NCBI GenBank assembly: GCA_033961575.1 | Contig: CM066737.1 | Coordinates: forward strand, 89,772,271-89,836,270 | DNA: 64,000 nt | Direction of reading: 5' to 3' | Source of the DNA: Aselliscus stoliczkanus | Taxonomy: Eukaryota; Chordata; Mammalia; Chiroptera; Hipposideridae | Shown: positions 11,061 through 22,494 of the stretch, in pieces | Layout of the letters: each line of letters opens with the position of its first letter | How positions within the stretch are numbered: the first letter of the stretch is position 1 | Notes under the pieces: model-generated | Told to the model about the DNA's origin: nothing | Seen by the model: only the letters and a program-made list of their open reading frames with translations | Database searches by the model: none | Program-made: the position numbers and the translations under genes

Positions 11061-11589
11061 ATTTAGATGGAGCATCTAGAAGTTCACGGAAGGTTTGGGT
11101 TATGTCCTTAACAGAACTCTCATGCTCCATGATGATGACACCATATACCTATAAATGTAGGCTAAAAATTGCATTTATATGTATTTTTACTGGACATATT
11201 ATATTGTGAGCTCCAACTGAACTTGGGATTATCTAAAACCTAGCATTGTTTTCAAATGGTTTGAAGTCAAATGTGGCCTTTCATTCTAAACTTTAAAAAT
11301 AAATTTTTGGTGCCTAAATGCGAGACATACTAGTTATCCTTTAAAAATGTTATATGTTTATTGCAACTCAATATTTTAGACTTTAATTATATCATCCAAT
11401 GTATTAGTTTCAAACATCATGGCATTTGAAAATTTGAAAAGCATGTCCTTGATATCCCCTTGATGTGGAAAGTACATCATTGGACACTTTACTCTGGTAG
11501 AGATCAATATATTAGTCACATGTCAATTGTAGTTTGGAAGATTTTGAATGTCCATAACATAACAAAAATATAATAGACAAATCAAACCA
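11061..11589. other. Unassigned non-coding DNA
   Basis: AT-rich, nothing recognised. Confidence 0.4.
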
Positions 11590-12540
11590 TTAGTACTCAA
11601 GGTACAATTCTGGGTGTCTGTGATATATCAAGCCAATGGGATAATGGAAAGTGTGACACAAACAAGAGTTTGAAAAACATCTGTGCATTAGGTCTTGCTC
11701 TCTCCCTGGTCCTAGAAACCCTGCATATCCAGCATCTGAATCAGCCCACACTAGGCTGTGGCGATATGTGGCCCTGTCACCCTTGCCACTCCAGCTAAGA
11801 GTCCAACACCAACTGACAGCTACTAATGTGAGTGAGGCCATCATCCTAAACCAATTGGTCCCTAGAAAACTGGCCAGCTGACCATAACTGTGTGAGTGAG
11901 CCTAGAGGAAACCAGCAAAAAGACAGCTCACCTGAGCCCAGCCCTAATTTTTAAGCCATGTGATCATAAGCTAATAAATGATTATTGCTTTAGCCCATTG
12001 AGTTGTGTGTGTGTGTGTGTGGGGGCGCTTTTTATACAGCAGAAGTCACAATGGAGAATATATCAGACACTGTCCCTGGCCTCATGAACAAAAAAAATTC
12101 TAGTAAGACTCTCCATGGATGTGGTAAGTTTTACAATTTGTCACCCCTAGTTAGGTCCATTCTCTTTTCCATGTGGCTTTTCAGTTATTCCCACTAGATG
12201 CAGAGCATTCTTTTTGGGTTTGGCCATGTTGTTTGCCTTGACCCATGAAGTGTGAGGGGAAGTGACAGTGTGCTAGTTTCGAGCCAAATCCTTCAGAGGC
12301 ATCTGTGTTTCCACCCACCCTCTTGTGCTTCTGCACCATAAGAAGGAGAGGAAAGACACGTGAAGCTCACCTGGACCCAATCTGCAGTGTGGCACCAAGC
12401 CCATCTGAGACCAACCCAGATCAGCCAGCCCTCAGCCAAAATGCAGGTATGTGAGCAAGAAGAAATTATTGTTTTATCCCACTGAGTTTCAGGGCAGTTT
12501 TTTATGCTGCATTTTTGTGGCAATACAGAGCTGATAAGGT
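11590..12540 (+). repeat. Possible MaLR-type LTR fragments with a GT microsatellite
   Basis: Two blocks (about 11600-12080 and 12220-12540) each end in a pattern like TTATTGCTTTAGCCCATTGAG / TTGTTTTATCCCACTGAGTTT followed by a pyrimidine-rich run, a feature of the 3' part of MaLR-like LTRs. A (GT)9 run lies at 12004-12021. The identification is tentative and no viral gene is present. Confidence 0.35.
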
Positions 12541-13105
12541 GGAGATATTTAAAGATATTGCTAAGTCAACAGCGTCCTTTAAAGAAACAAAATCACATAT
12601 TGTAGCAAATTATTGGGTGAATTTTATCTACCAATACATTTTTACCTTAGGACAAACTAAAATAATAGGTATTTAAATACCACTCAGATAGTTAGAAATC
12701 ATGGGTCATTGCAACGTCTGGGAACTGAGCGATAGCAGCAGCTCTTAATTTGGCAGTTGCCATATTTCCAGGACAAAAGGCCATTTGGTCCCACACCTGG
12801 AGACCATTGTTGCTGCTATCCCTGTTACTCAAGATTGCTCCTAGTTACCTTCAGTACCAGCTGACTTGTCCTCTTTCCTCTTTATTATGTCAGGATGTGA
12901 GGTGATGATTAAAGTGTTCATAGCTAATGGATGTAAACAAGATTTCCATTAGAGATATTTGCATTCAGTAGGGGTTTTCTTACACATCAAATACTTCAGT
13001 ACTCAAAGTAGTTAACGCTACAATAATGGTCTACCGTGAAGTGCAGTTTATATTTTGGGATGAATAGCCTTCTTTCCATGCAAGTCACAAAAAACATAGA
13101 TTGGT
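12541..13105. other. Unassigned non-coding DNA
   Basis: No recognisable repeat or coding frame. Confidence 0.4.
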
Positions 13106-13123
13106 CCATTCCAACCTATTTTT

Positions 13124-13221
13124 TTTTTGAGGGCAGTGTCACTGGCCCTCATATGTGGGACCTGAACCAGGGCCGCTGGCTTCCCACACCAGCACTTAAC
13201 CTCTGCGCCACTCGGCCAGCC
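13124..13221 (-). mobile_element. SINE type A
   Basis: Flanked by an identical 18-bp duplication, CCATTCCAACCTATTTTT, at 13106-13123 and 13222-13239. The body matches the other type A copies. Confidence 0.95.
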
Positions 13222-13598
13222 CCATTCCAACCTATTTTTAACATTGGCCCTGCTGGTATGCAACAACCAGTAAGAGAGTGTGTTCTTTTTAAATTGTGAA
13301 TTCCCCAAGTCCGATATCTTTGCAAATCACAATAAAAATGAACTCTTAGATGTTACAGCAATGTAAAATTGCTGCAAAGCTTTCTGTCTGCTTACTCCTG
13401 AGTTTCTGTAATTAATCCTGTCATGGACTGGCAACAAACATTTTACAGCCCAGGACGAGCCTGGGCACCACACTGTGAGTAGTGCTGTAGTGAGTTATTT
13501 TGGACAGGAAGGGATGTTGGAGACATTCTGTGTTTGTTTCCCCTGTCAACACCGCAGCCATCTTACTATCTCAGACAAGCGAAAAATGGTAAGCATGG

Positions 13599-14117
13599 GG
13601 GGGGGGGGCTGGCCAAGTGGCTCAGTTGGTGAAGAGCATGAGCTCTGAGTAACAGGGCCACTGGTTAGATGCCCACATGGGCCAGTGAGCTGTGCCTGAG
13701 CTGAGCTGCTGCTGAGCTGGTGAGAGTGTGTGCTCTTAACAAGGTTGCTGGTTTGACACCATTATGGGATGGCGGGCTGTGCCCCCTTTCCCCCTCGCAA
13801 CTAAGATTAAACATGGCACCTTGAGCTGAGCAGCCATGAGCTGTGGACGGGTGGCAGGATGGCTCAGGGTGCAACAAGGTTGCCAGTTCAACTCCCACAT
13901 TGGATGGTAGACTATGCCCCACCCCACACACACACAACTAGATTGAAAGTGGCAACTGGACTTAGAGCTGAGCTAGTGCCCTCCATAACTAAGACTGAAA
14001 GACAGCAACTTGACTTGTGGCTGATGGGTCCTGGAAAAAACACAAGGTTCCCCTTCCCTAATTCTCCAACACTGTTCCCCTCCCCAGTTCCCTAACAAAG
14101 ATCTTTTTTAAAAAAAG
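13599..14117 (+). mobile_element. Multi-tRNA SINE with T+ tail (type C)
   Basis: Starts with a G-run and GGCTGGCCAAGTGGCTCAGTTGG. It contains three tRNA-like units (heads at about 13606, 13705 and 13850, each with a GTTxGAx-CCC box) and ends with the shared module ATGGGTCCTGGAAAAAACAC. Flanked by TGGTAAGCATG at 13588-13598 and 14118-14128. Confidence 0.88.
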
Positions 14118-14128
14118 TGGTAAGCATG

Positions 14129-15300
14129 AGGGTATCATTTAGATGTTTAGAGGATATCACTATATATTTAATAATATTCAGAAATGAGGAATGATGTGAT
14201 AAAAGTGAACTGGCATCTTAAGATGCTTAACCATAGAGCTGGGAGGACTGTGGGGTGGAGCTGAGCCTCTAGTCATGAATTCCTGTTGAAACTTTGTGTT
14301 AACTTCCTGTGGAGGGATGCAAATAAATAGAGTAGCAATCTTGGAATTGGGGCCTTTTCTTCTTCACGTGGGCGGCCGGTTGGAGCACAGGTTGGAAGTG
14401 TGCATTTACACACTCCTGGGGTGACTTGTTTCTTTTTCTTTTCCCAAATAAACCATTCTTTTGGAGGATTTTCTGGAGAGTTATTTTTGCCAGTCGACAG
14501 ATGAAATGATGCAATTAACACTATCATCTGGCAACCAATATGATCATTATTTAGTATGGTAATACATGAGAGGAATTAATTAACTCATCAAATACATACT
14601 GAGCATCAATTACATGCAAGATACTTTCCTAAGAGCTAAGGGTACATTACTGCATAAAATGGATAAACCTTGGCCCTTACAAAGCTTATGTGGTAATAGA
14701 AGTCCTCAAAATATAAAATCAGTTATGAATGAACCCTGCATTTCCTCCTGCTGCTAGCACAAATGCTTCATAAATCTCTCATTAACTTTATCACAATTAA
14801 TTCTTGTTTTCAGGACAATTTTAAAATTAACTTGTATTTACTTCCTGACCTGAGGGTATAATTTTGGAGTAACCCTTATTTGCTCTTTTCTGAGCAAATT
14901 TTTAAGAGAAAATGTAGACGTTGCATTTTGAATGTGTTTCTGATCAATTATTTCATTTGTGTTAATATGACTATGTCCCCCATGGAAAAATGAGAAATAG
15001 AAAGAGGAAAAGGACTAATGATTTGCAGAAGTACATGCTTGAAAGTGAAAATTACAAAACAGGAAGTTCAGCTTACCATTTTTAACATGCAAATATTTAC
15101 CACAATAATTACTTTTAAATATCCATCTATATTATGGATCCTGGAAAATAAAATTTATGAAATAAATTATCCCAAGAGCTGCTAGTAGATACTAAATTGC
15201 AATGGAAATGGAAATGACCTACTTTCAAGCACTAACAGTGTGGCAAACATCTTCAAGTTCCAGATCTGTCATTTAAGAACAACTTGACATGCTGGATATT
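14129..15300. other. Mostly unassigned DNA with a short L2 piece
   Basis: At about 14575-14700 the sequence resembles antisense L2 (ATACTGAGCATCAATTACATG..GCTAAGGGTACATTACTGC..CCTTGGCCCTTACAAAGCTT). The rest shows nothing recognisable. Confidence 0.4.
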
Positions 15301-15309
15301 AACGCTGTG

Positions 15310-15600
15310 TGACTTGGACCAAGTTACTTAGGTGCTCTGGTTCTCCGTTTCCTTATCTGTAAATGATATTAAAATAGTAACTTTCAGGGCCGGCCGAGTG
15401 GCGCATTGGTTAAGCGCTGGCTTGGGAAGCCAGCTGCCCCGGTTCAGGTCCCACATATGAGGGCCAGTGACACTGCCCTCAAAAAAAAAATAGTACCTTT
15501 CACATATGGTTGTTATGAGGATTAACATGATATTCTATGTAGCGTGCTCAGCACAGTGCTGGGTATATATTAAGTGTTCAATAAGTGTTAGTGGTTATGG
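15310..15600 (+). repeat. MIR SINE interrupted by a type A SINE
   Basis: The classic MIR core and tail words are present: TCTCCGTTTCCTTATCTGTAAA, then after the insertion GGTTGTTATGAGGATTAA, CTCAGCACAGTGCTGGGTAT and TTCAATAAGTGTTAG. It is an ancient tRNA-derived element, not functional. Confidence 0.8.
15387..15486 (+). mobile_element. SINE type A inside MIR
   Basis: GGGCCGGCCGAGTGGCGC start, A tail, TSD AAAATAGTAACTTTCA (15371-15386) against AAAATAGTACCTTTCA (15487-15502). Confidence 0.93.
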
Positions 15601-15689
15601 AGGGAAACCAGGCTATTGTGTAGACATCAAGCTTTATAATTGATCACTGAACATTTTTAGAAATAGCTCTCAGTGTGGGGTTGGGTGAA

Positions 15690-15945
15690 AAAGGTGAAGG
15701 GATTAAGAAGTACAAATTGGTAGTTACAAAATAGCCACAGGGATGTGAAGTACAGCATAGGCAATATAGTCAATAATAGTGTAAGGACTCTGTAGGGTGT
15801 CAGATGGGTACCAGACTTATCAGGGGATCACCTCATACATTATATAAATGTCTAACCACTAGGCTGTACACCTGTAACTAATATATTATTGACTATCAAC
15901 TGTCATTGAAAACTAAAAAAAATTTTAAAAAAAGAAAGAAATTCC
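15690..15945 (+). mobile_element. 5'-truncated L1 3' end
   Basis: Sense L1 3' UTR: GAAGGGATTAAGAAGTACAAATTGG, GTACCAGACTTATCAGGGG, GGCTGTACACCTGTAACTAA, then an A-rich tail. It matches the 3' UTR of the longer L1 at 30021-31098. Confidence 0.85.
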
Positions 15946-16179
15946 ACTGCTGGTTGCCCAGGTGCTAAGTGAACCAGTATGACAATTTTTAGATTGCTAA
16001 GAGAATGTCTATTGGGGTTTCTTAATATAATTATTCAACAGACAGAAAGGCATTTAAAAAAAATCCTACTTTTGGCATTCCACCAAATATCAGTAATAGT
16101 CTTTATGGAAGTTAATATGATACAGAATGGGTTCAAAGCAGACAATGGAAGATCAGCCAACTTCCAAGAAGCATATTCT

Positions 16180-16349
16180 TTTTTTTTTTAATCCTGCCTC
16201 CTTTTTCTAATAGAACATTTTAATTTTTTGTTTTTGTTTGTTTTTTTGTTTGTTTTTGAGGGCAATTTCACTGGCCCTCATATGTGGGACCGAATTGGGG
16301 CTGCTGGCTTCCCAAGCCAGCGCTTAACCACTGCGCCACTTGGCCAGCC
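16180..16349 (-). mobile_element. SINE type A with a 3'-transduced segment
   Basis: The insertion is bounded by CCAAGAAGCATATTCT at 16164-16179 and 16350-16365. On the minus strand the SINE body (16349-16258) is followed by an A-rich run, then about 40 bases that are not SINE (about 16190-16225), then a second A-run before the TSD. The extra piece sits inside the duplication, so it arrived with the SINE. Confidence 0.85.
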
Positions 16350-16365
16350 CCAAGAAGCATATTCT

Positions 16366-17420
16366 AAAGGGCATGAGTCACTGGTCAGAGAAAACCAACT
16401 CCTTTCCTTACTTCCAGAGCAGAATGTTCTCTGAAGACATTTCCTCTTAATCTGTTCAGCTATTTCCTGCCCCTTTACTGTTGCAATCTGCTGCTTCAAA
16501 CCCAGCTTAGCAGGGTCACCCTGGTACCCAAATCTGTCAGCCAAAGAGCCCACATCCTAAGACAAACAGAAGAGACTGTTTCTTCTTGGCATTGTCTAAA
16601 ATAACTTCATGAAATTCTCTCTCTGTCTCTTTCAAAACACTGCATAGTCAACTCTTACTTTCGTTGAGGTTGGACCTCTAAAAGCCCTACATTCTGGAAC
16701 ACTGTTCTGAAGACAGAGTTATGCTTACATTAATAAAAATTTGCTAGCTACCATTAGCTACACTTTTAGAAATAAAACTATTACATCATTCTTAGAAACA
16801 AATATATCCTGGAGAATATCACAGTATGTGGGGTATCAGAGTTATTTGATACCGGCCATTATCAATTTAAAAATAAATGCACAAACTCTTCTTTAACAGT
16901 AGGAAGTTTTACTGTTTCCTTTCTTCCTTGAAATTGAATTTTTATTTCACTTCTATCACATAATTTCATCCTACATTTCTCCCTGACAAACATATGTATA
17001 TGAATCAAAATTAATTTTTAAAAATTATCATGATCCTTAATCTTTAGTTTTAATAAAATTTATTTTTGGATTATCTATCAGTTATTATTAGGACACAATT
17101 AACCCAAAACAATAGAAATCTGGTACACAATTTGATAAATAATTATTAAACATTAAAAGCAAAAATTTATTAAAAATGCATCTCTTGATGAAATGGCTAG
17201 GGATTTTTTCCCAATTCATTTATATTTCTGGATGAATGTTAATTCATTCCACAAAGAGATATAATTTAACATCAAGTCTATTCTCATTGTTTGCTCTTCT
17301 AGATATAAGTACTGATAAACTTTCATATAAATAAACAGATGGGAATAGGAGTTCTGTTAAAGGTACCACACTCAATTCTTTTAACTCCATTTGAATTATA
17401 TGTCAAATATAACTCAACAT
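16366..17420. other. Unassigned AT-rich DNA
   Basis: No gene or repeat recognised; strongly AT-rich from about 16730 on. Confidence 0.4.
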
Positions 17421-17546
17421 ATATGACAAGATAGTCATATATCATCAAAAATAAATTTTAATGATATATTAGCTGACAATGCAATATGACAAGATAGTCA
17501 TATACCATCAAAAATAAATTTTAATGATCTATTAGCTGACAATGCA
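17421..17546 (+). repeat. Tandem duplication, 2 x 63 bp
   Basis: The unit beginning ATATGACAAGATAGTCATAT and ending TTAGCTGACAATGCA is present twice back to back, with about two differences (ATATATC/ATATACC, GATATATT/GATCTATT). It does not belong to any repeat family I know. Confidence 0.92.
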
Positions 17547-17821
17547 ATTCGGTACTTCTATTTGTTGAAAGCAAAAAACTGGAAACCAGTTGCCATGCTA
17601 AAGGATTTGTTACCTAGTCATTAGACTCATTACTTTCCCAAGAGCAATAGTTCGAATTATTTCTAATTATTCTTTTTTTTGGCACCCCAGATATTTTAAT
17701 GCTCTGAGGGGAATGCACTGTAGCAGAAAAGCAACGTGATAGAAGTGTAATTCTGCAAATGAAGGTTAAAAAGGGGTCAGTATAATCAGTTTAAGGTAAG
17801 AGTAAATACGGAAGTTAGGAT
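17547..17821. other. Unassigned non-coding DNA
   Basis: Nothing recognisable. Confidence 0.4.
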
Positions 17822-17837
17822 CTAGAAATTGATTTTC

Positions 17838-17839
<2 letters not shown>

Positions 17840-17869
<30 letters not shown>

Positions 17870-17956
17870 AGTGTCCCTGGCCCTCATATATGGGACCCTA
17901 ACCGGGGCCGCTGGCTTCCCAAGCCAGCGTTTAACCACCACGCCACTCGGCCGGCC
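17840..17956 (-). mobile_element. SINE type A
   Basis: Long T-run then the type A body. Flanked by an identical 18-bp TSD, CTAGAAATTGATTTTCTT, at 17822-17839 and 17957-17974, so it is a young copy. Confidence 0.95.
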
Positions 17957-18296
17957 CTAGAAATTGATTTTCTTAAAGTTCTTGGTGCCCATATATCCAT
18001 TGGGAAGGCTTTGTGTATTCTTAGGATAACCCAATCCCAGTACCCAGTTTGAGGACTGTTATGCACACAAAATGGCAGTGACAAGACCCCTCCCCCACCT
18101 TTTTACTATAGTTGTAATATTTGAACTCATGCTCACTGAAATGTTTTTCTTTGTTTTTGTTTTTACTGAACTTGTAAAGTTTGAACTCATGTTCATTGTA
18201 AAAAATTCAGACTATACAGAAGTATAGAGAATAAAAGGTAAAAATCTCTATTCACCTTCTCTCAACCCTAACTCCCAGGAATAATCACTTTTTTTA

Positions 18297-18743
18297 TTTT
18301 TTAAAGATTTTATTGGGGAATTGGGGGAGGGGAACAGTGTTGGGGAATCAGGGAAGGGGAACAGACAAGTTGCTGTCCTTTGTTCTTCAGTCTAGTTGCA
18401 GAGGACGTTGCTTCACTGGCCCATGTTGGTATCGTCATTGCACTCTTCCCGGATGAGGCAGATCGGTCGCCGGCCTCTGGATGGTCGCTCACCGTGGCTA
18501 TTGGCAGCTCACGCTGGCTGCCAGCAGCTCACGTTGGCTGCGGGCCACTCACTGTAGCCTATGGCAGCCCACTGCAGCAGGGGCTGCAGACTACACCATC
18601 GCTGGGGCTTGCACAGCCCAGCTCCAGGTGGAGCTGTTGTTACCCATAGAGAGCAGTGTCACTGGCCCTCATATGTGGGATGCGAACCAGGGCCGCTGGC
18701 ATCCCAAAACCAGCTCTTAACCAATGTGCCACTCGGCTGGCCC
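18297..18743 (-). mobile_element. Composite SINE type B
   Basis: Full composite: T-rich tail, AGATTTTATTGGGGAATTGG module (AATAAA on the minus strand), CAGC-rich middle, and tRNA-like head ending CTCGGCTGGCCC. It is inserted at the poly-T boundary of the L1 fragment that follows. Confidence 0.9.
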
Positions 18744-19163
18744 AATAACCGATTTTTTAATATTAAAGTTTATTGGGGTGACAATGGTTAGTAAAGTTAC
18801 ATAGGTTTCAGGTGTACAATTCTATAATACATCTTCTATATATTCCATAATGTGTTCACCATCCACAGTCAGTTCTCCGTCAATTGCCATATATTTGACC
18901 CCCTTTACCCTCTTCTACCACCCCCACTCCCAACCCCCTACAAGTTTTTCTTTTCTTTCTTTTTTTTAGTTACAGATGTACAAAATAATGCAATAGTTAT
19001 CTTTTTCGCCCCTTACAAAGTGACTCCCCCTCCCCTTATCCACTGCCCCCCCACCCTGATATCATACATATCTATTACAATTCAAGTTTTTGTTTCTTTA
19101 TGTGTTTGTCTTGTACCTTTGTTGCCCTCAGTTTTATATCCCACATATGAGTGAAGCCATATG
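18744..19163 (-). mobile_element. L1 3'-end fragment
   Basis: Antisense L1 3' UTR (TTTATTGGGGTGACAATGG, CATAGGTTTCAGGTGTACAA, CCACATATGAGTGAAGCCATATGG). The outer flanks GGAATAATCACTTTTT (about 18279) and GGAATAACCACTTTTT (about 19165) look like its TSD, with SINE B inserted at the tail. C-rich runs at 18930 and 19040 are typical of this 3' UTR. Confidence 0.82.
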
Positions 19164-19314
19164 GGAATAACCACTTTTTAACGATTTGCTATGTAACTTT
19201 TCATACAGTTTTGGTCATTTTCCTATAGACACATGGGGTAATTGACTATATTCTCTATGCTGTACTTTACATCCCTATGTCTATTTTGTAACTAACAATT
19301 TGTATTTTTTTTAA

Positions 19315-19419
19315 TCTTTTTTTTTTGAGGGCAGTGTCACTGGCCCTCATATGTGGGACCCAAACAGGGGCTGCTGGCTTCCCAAGCCAGCGCTTAACCA
19401 CCACACCATGCGGCCAGCC
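19315..19419 (-). mobile_element. SINE type A nested in the tail of SINE C
   Basis: Type A body 19327-19419. Flanked by TGTATTTTTTTTAA-like sequence on both sides (19301 and 19420), placing it in the poly-T tail of the neighbouring type C SINE. Confidence 0.85.
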
Positions 19420-19901
19420 TGTATTTTTTTTTAAAGATTTTATTGGGGAATTGGGGGAAGGGACCAGCCAAGTTGTTGTTCTTCAATCTAGTTATTGACG
19501 GCACCAGTCGCCATCTGGCTTCCCATCAGCAGCTCGTGGCCTCTAAGCTCAAGGTGCTGTGTTCAATCTTAGTTGCAGGCGGGCATAGCCACCATCCCAT
19601 GCGGGAGTCGAACCAGCAGCCTTGTTGTTAAGAATGCACGCTCTATCCTCTGAGCCATCCGGGTGGCAGCTCAGCTCAAGGTGCCGAGTTCAATATTTAA
19701 TTGCGGGTGGGCATAGCCCACCATCGAACAGGTAATCTTGTTGTTACACCAGCTGAGCCATCCTGCCACCTGTTGGCAGCTCAGCAACAGCTCTGCTAGG
19801 GCGCAGCATCACTGGTCCATGTGGGAATCAAACAGAGGGCTCCTTTGCTCAGAGCTCGCACTCTAAGCGAGCTCTTAACCAACTGAGCCACTCAGCAGGC
19901 C
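19420..19901 (-). mobile_element. Multi-tRNA SINE type C
   Basis: T-rich tail, AAAGATTTTATTGGGGAATTGG module, then three tRNA-like units, ending ACTGAGCCACTCAGCAGGCCC. The L1 words AACAATTTGTATTT at about 19295 and 19904 form its TSD. Confidence 0.88.
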
Positions 19902-20030
19902 CAACAATTTGTATTTCTTAATCCCTTCACCTTTCTCACCCATCTCCCCACCCCTCTCCCCTCTGGCAATCATCAGTTTGTTCTCTATATCTATGAACCT
20001 GTTTCTGTATTGATTGTTCACTTATTTTGT

Positions 20031-20412
20031 CCAATGCTGTTAAAAGGCTGTTACATCACTCCACCAACATCTTGTAAGAAAGTGATCCTTTTCCCCCTAT
20101 ATATCAAATTCTCAAGTACTTACAATATTTTGGGGAAAGTGATATTATAACAATAGTTAAAATTACTAGTGAGGTTTTGGTTTTTTTCCATATACTTATT
20201 GGCTGTTTGGGTTTCTTTTGTAAGCTATCTGTGCATGTCTTTGCTGATTTTTTAAATCACATGCTTGTCATTTTCTTATAGTTTTTAGGACTATTAAAAT
20301 ACGATGGGTGACAATTCTTTGACATTTCAAAAATATTTGAAAATATTTTCCATAGTCTTTTGCTTATCTTTTAACTCTGCTCATGCTCTCTTTTGTGAGA
20401 GAAAGGTTTTCC
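20031..20412. other. Unassigned, possibly old L1
   Basis: T-rich sequence with phrases such as CATATACTTATTGGCTGTTTGGG that recall antisense old L1, but too diverged to be firm. Confidence 0.35.
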
Positions 20413-20870
20413 TTTTTTTTTTTTTTAGATTTTATTGGGGAATTGGGGGAGGAGAACAATGTTGGGGAACTGGGGAAGGGGAACAGACAGGTTGCTTTCT
20501 TTTTGTTCTTCTGTCTAGTTGTGGAGGACATTGCTTCACTGGCCCATGTTGGTATCATCATTGTGCTCTTCTCCAGTGAGGCAGATCAGTCGCCGGCCTC
20601 TGGAAGGCCGCTCACAGCAGCTCTTGGCAGCTCACACCTGCTGCCACCCGCTCATGCTGGCTGCCAGCCACTCACTGTAGCCTATGGCAGCCCACTGCAG
20701 CAGGGACTGCAGCTATGCCGCCCCGGGGACTCACAGCAGCCCAGCTCCAGGTGGAGCTGTTGTTCACCATCTTAGCTGTAGAGGGCAGTGTCACTGGCCC
20801 TCATATGTGGGATCGGAACCGGGGCCGCTGGCATCCCAAGCCAGCTCTTAACCAACGCGCCACTCAGCCG
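20413..20870 (-). mobile_element. Composite SINE type B
   Basis: Complete type B layout. The minus-strand tail carries AATAAAATC. The head is decayed at the end (CACTCAGCCGTACC). The flanks GGTTTTCCTTTTT and AGTTTTCCATTTTT are a likely TSD. Confidence 0.9.
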
Positions 20871-21267
20871 TACCAGTTTTCCATTTTTATGTGGCAAATT
20901 TCATCAACCTTTTTTTGGTGCTTTCTGTTTTCATTGTCTCATAGATTTAGGACAATTTTGTATTTCTAGATGGCTAATTTTATTTTTTTTCTAAAAACAA
21001 AAATGACTTTTGAATTTTATCACATTTTCAATATCTATTAAAGATGATCATGTGTCTTTCCTCCTTTGTTCTTTTAATGCATTATATTTCATTCCTGCAC
21101 TGCCTAATGTTGAATTATTTGCTCTTGGCATAAACCTTGCAGTCCAAATGTATTATTCTTTTAATAATTGTATTAAATATTGTTCTTTTAATACATTGAT
21201 TTCATAATGCTTTATTTATATTTTTGTATCTATACTGATACAATGCATGAGGGAGGGGGAAGGGGGG

Positions 21268-21298
<31 letters not shown>

Positions 21299-21387
21299 TG
21301 TCTGAATCTGATACCTGCCTTAAACTAATGATGAGTTGGGCAGCTTTCCATGTACTAAATATTATTATATTACTTTGTGGAGGAGTC
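20871..21387 (-). repeat. Old L1 antisense fragment with a GA microsatellite
   Basis: Phrases at 21040-21160 (TTTAATGCATTATATTTCATTCC, CTTGGCATAAACCTTGCAG) resemble antisense L1 ORF2. A purine run GGGGGGAG(AG)n lies at about 21255-21295. Confidence 0.45.
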
Positions 21388-21794
21388 TTTTTTTTAAAAA
21401 AAAAAAAGATTTTATTGGGGAATCGGTGAAAGGGAACAGTGTTGGGGAAATGGGGAAGGGGAACAACCAAGTTGTTGTCCTTCCGTCTTAGTTGTGGAGG
21501 GCACAGCTAGCTCAGCTCCAACTCCAGTGGCCATCTGGCCACCCGTCGGCAGCTCACAGCCACTCAGCGCAGCTCAAGATGCTGTGTTCAATCTCAGTTG
21601 AGGGTGGGCATAGTCAAACCGGCAACCTTGTTGTTAGGAGCATGTGCTCTCACCACCTAAGCCATCCTGCCACCTGTTGGCAGCTCAGCAGCAGCTCAGC
21701 TAGGATGCAGCTCACTGGCCCATGTGGGAATCAAACCTGTGACTCTATTGCTCAGAGCTCGTGCTCTTAACCAACAGAGCCAGTGGGCCGGCCC
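21388..21794 (-). mobile_element. Multi-tRNA SINE type C
   Basis: A mixed T/A tail, AGATTTTATTGGGGAATCGG module, tRNA-like units ending AGCCAGTGGGCCGGCCC. The flanks TGTGGAGGAGTCTT (about 21377) and TGTTGAGGATTCTT (21795) form an imperfect TSD. Confidence 0.88.
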
Positions 21795-21808
21795 TGTTGA
21801 GGATTCTT

Positions 21809-21912
21809 TTTTTTTTTAAGGGCAGTGTCACTGGCCCTCAGATGTGTGATCCGAACCCAGGCTGCTGGCATCCCAAACCTGCTCCCAACCACCGCACCAC
21901 TCGGCCGGCCCA
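21809..21912 (-). mobile_element. SINE type A at the same target as SINE C
   Basis: Identical TSD TGTTGAGGATTCTT at 21795-21808 and 21913-21926. The left copy is also the right TSD of the adjacent type C SINE. Confidence 0.93.
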
Positions 21913-21926
21913 TGTTGAGGATTCTT

Positions 21927-22490
21927 AACTCTTCCTGATAGCCATGTTGGTTATTATTTAACTCAGTTACAATAATATGGTTTAGAGAGTTTCTGTTTAC
22001 AGTTGATAAAAACTCCAAATTAGAGTGCAAAGTATAGTGAATAACAGTTGCTATGTGATGACAAGAAAAGGGATGAATAGATGTAGAAATATTGATAACA
22101 ATAAGAAATGACCCTTGAATGTAATAATTTCATGGACTTGCTAGAAGTATCCCAAACCAAAGGAAAAACCAGCAATGAATTATAAGTCTTGGGTCATCTA
22201 GTAGATGAGTTAGGCATGCCACCCATTGCAATAACCCCTCACAGCAGTTTCTTAAGTTGTATATTAATATTTTCAAATGTTACTAATTATGGATCTGAAT
22301 CATAAGGGAACATTTAAATTATGTTCACTATGAAGAGTAGGACATTTAAAAAGTTTACTTCAAAATGTTTAAAATTTCACAAAAGGCATGGTGTTTCCAG
22401 AAGCATGTTAATCTATCTGGGTTTTCTAATTTAAATTTAAATGCTAACTATATGAACAGCTCTCTCAAGCTTAGCTGCATCATATAATTT
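21927..22490. other. Unassigned non-coding DNA
   Basis: No feature recognised. Confidence 0.4.
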
Positions 22491-22494
22491 ATTT

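Larger units (their letters stand above)
19235..20030 (-). mobile_element. L1 3'-UTR fragment split by SINEs C and A
   Basis: Antisense L1 words on both sides of the SINEs: GACTATATTCTCTATGCTGTAC on the left, TTAATCCCTTCACCTTTCTCACCC and TCTATATCTATGAACCTGTTTC on the right. Confidence 0.75.

Noticed and set aside
20383..20775. 130-codon plus-strand frame and similar frames at 37614-37988, 27449-27781, 28009-28347, 39097-39519
   Set aside because: They lie in type B SINEs, and the same peptide pattern (SLAHVGIIIALF, DRSPASG) recurs in every copy.
18297..21912. Clustered short repeats resembling a CRISPR array
   Set aside because: They are dispersed SINE modules of unequal spacing in both orientations in a mammalian genome.
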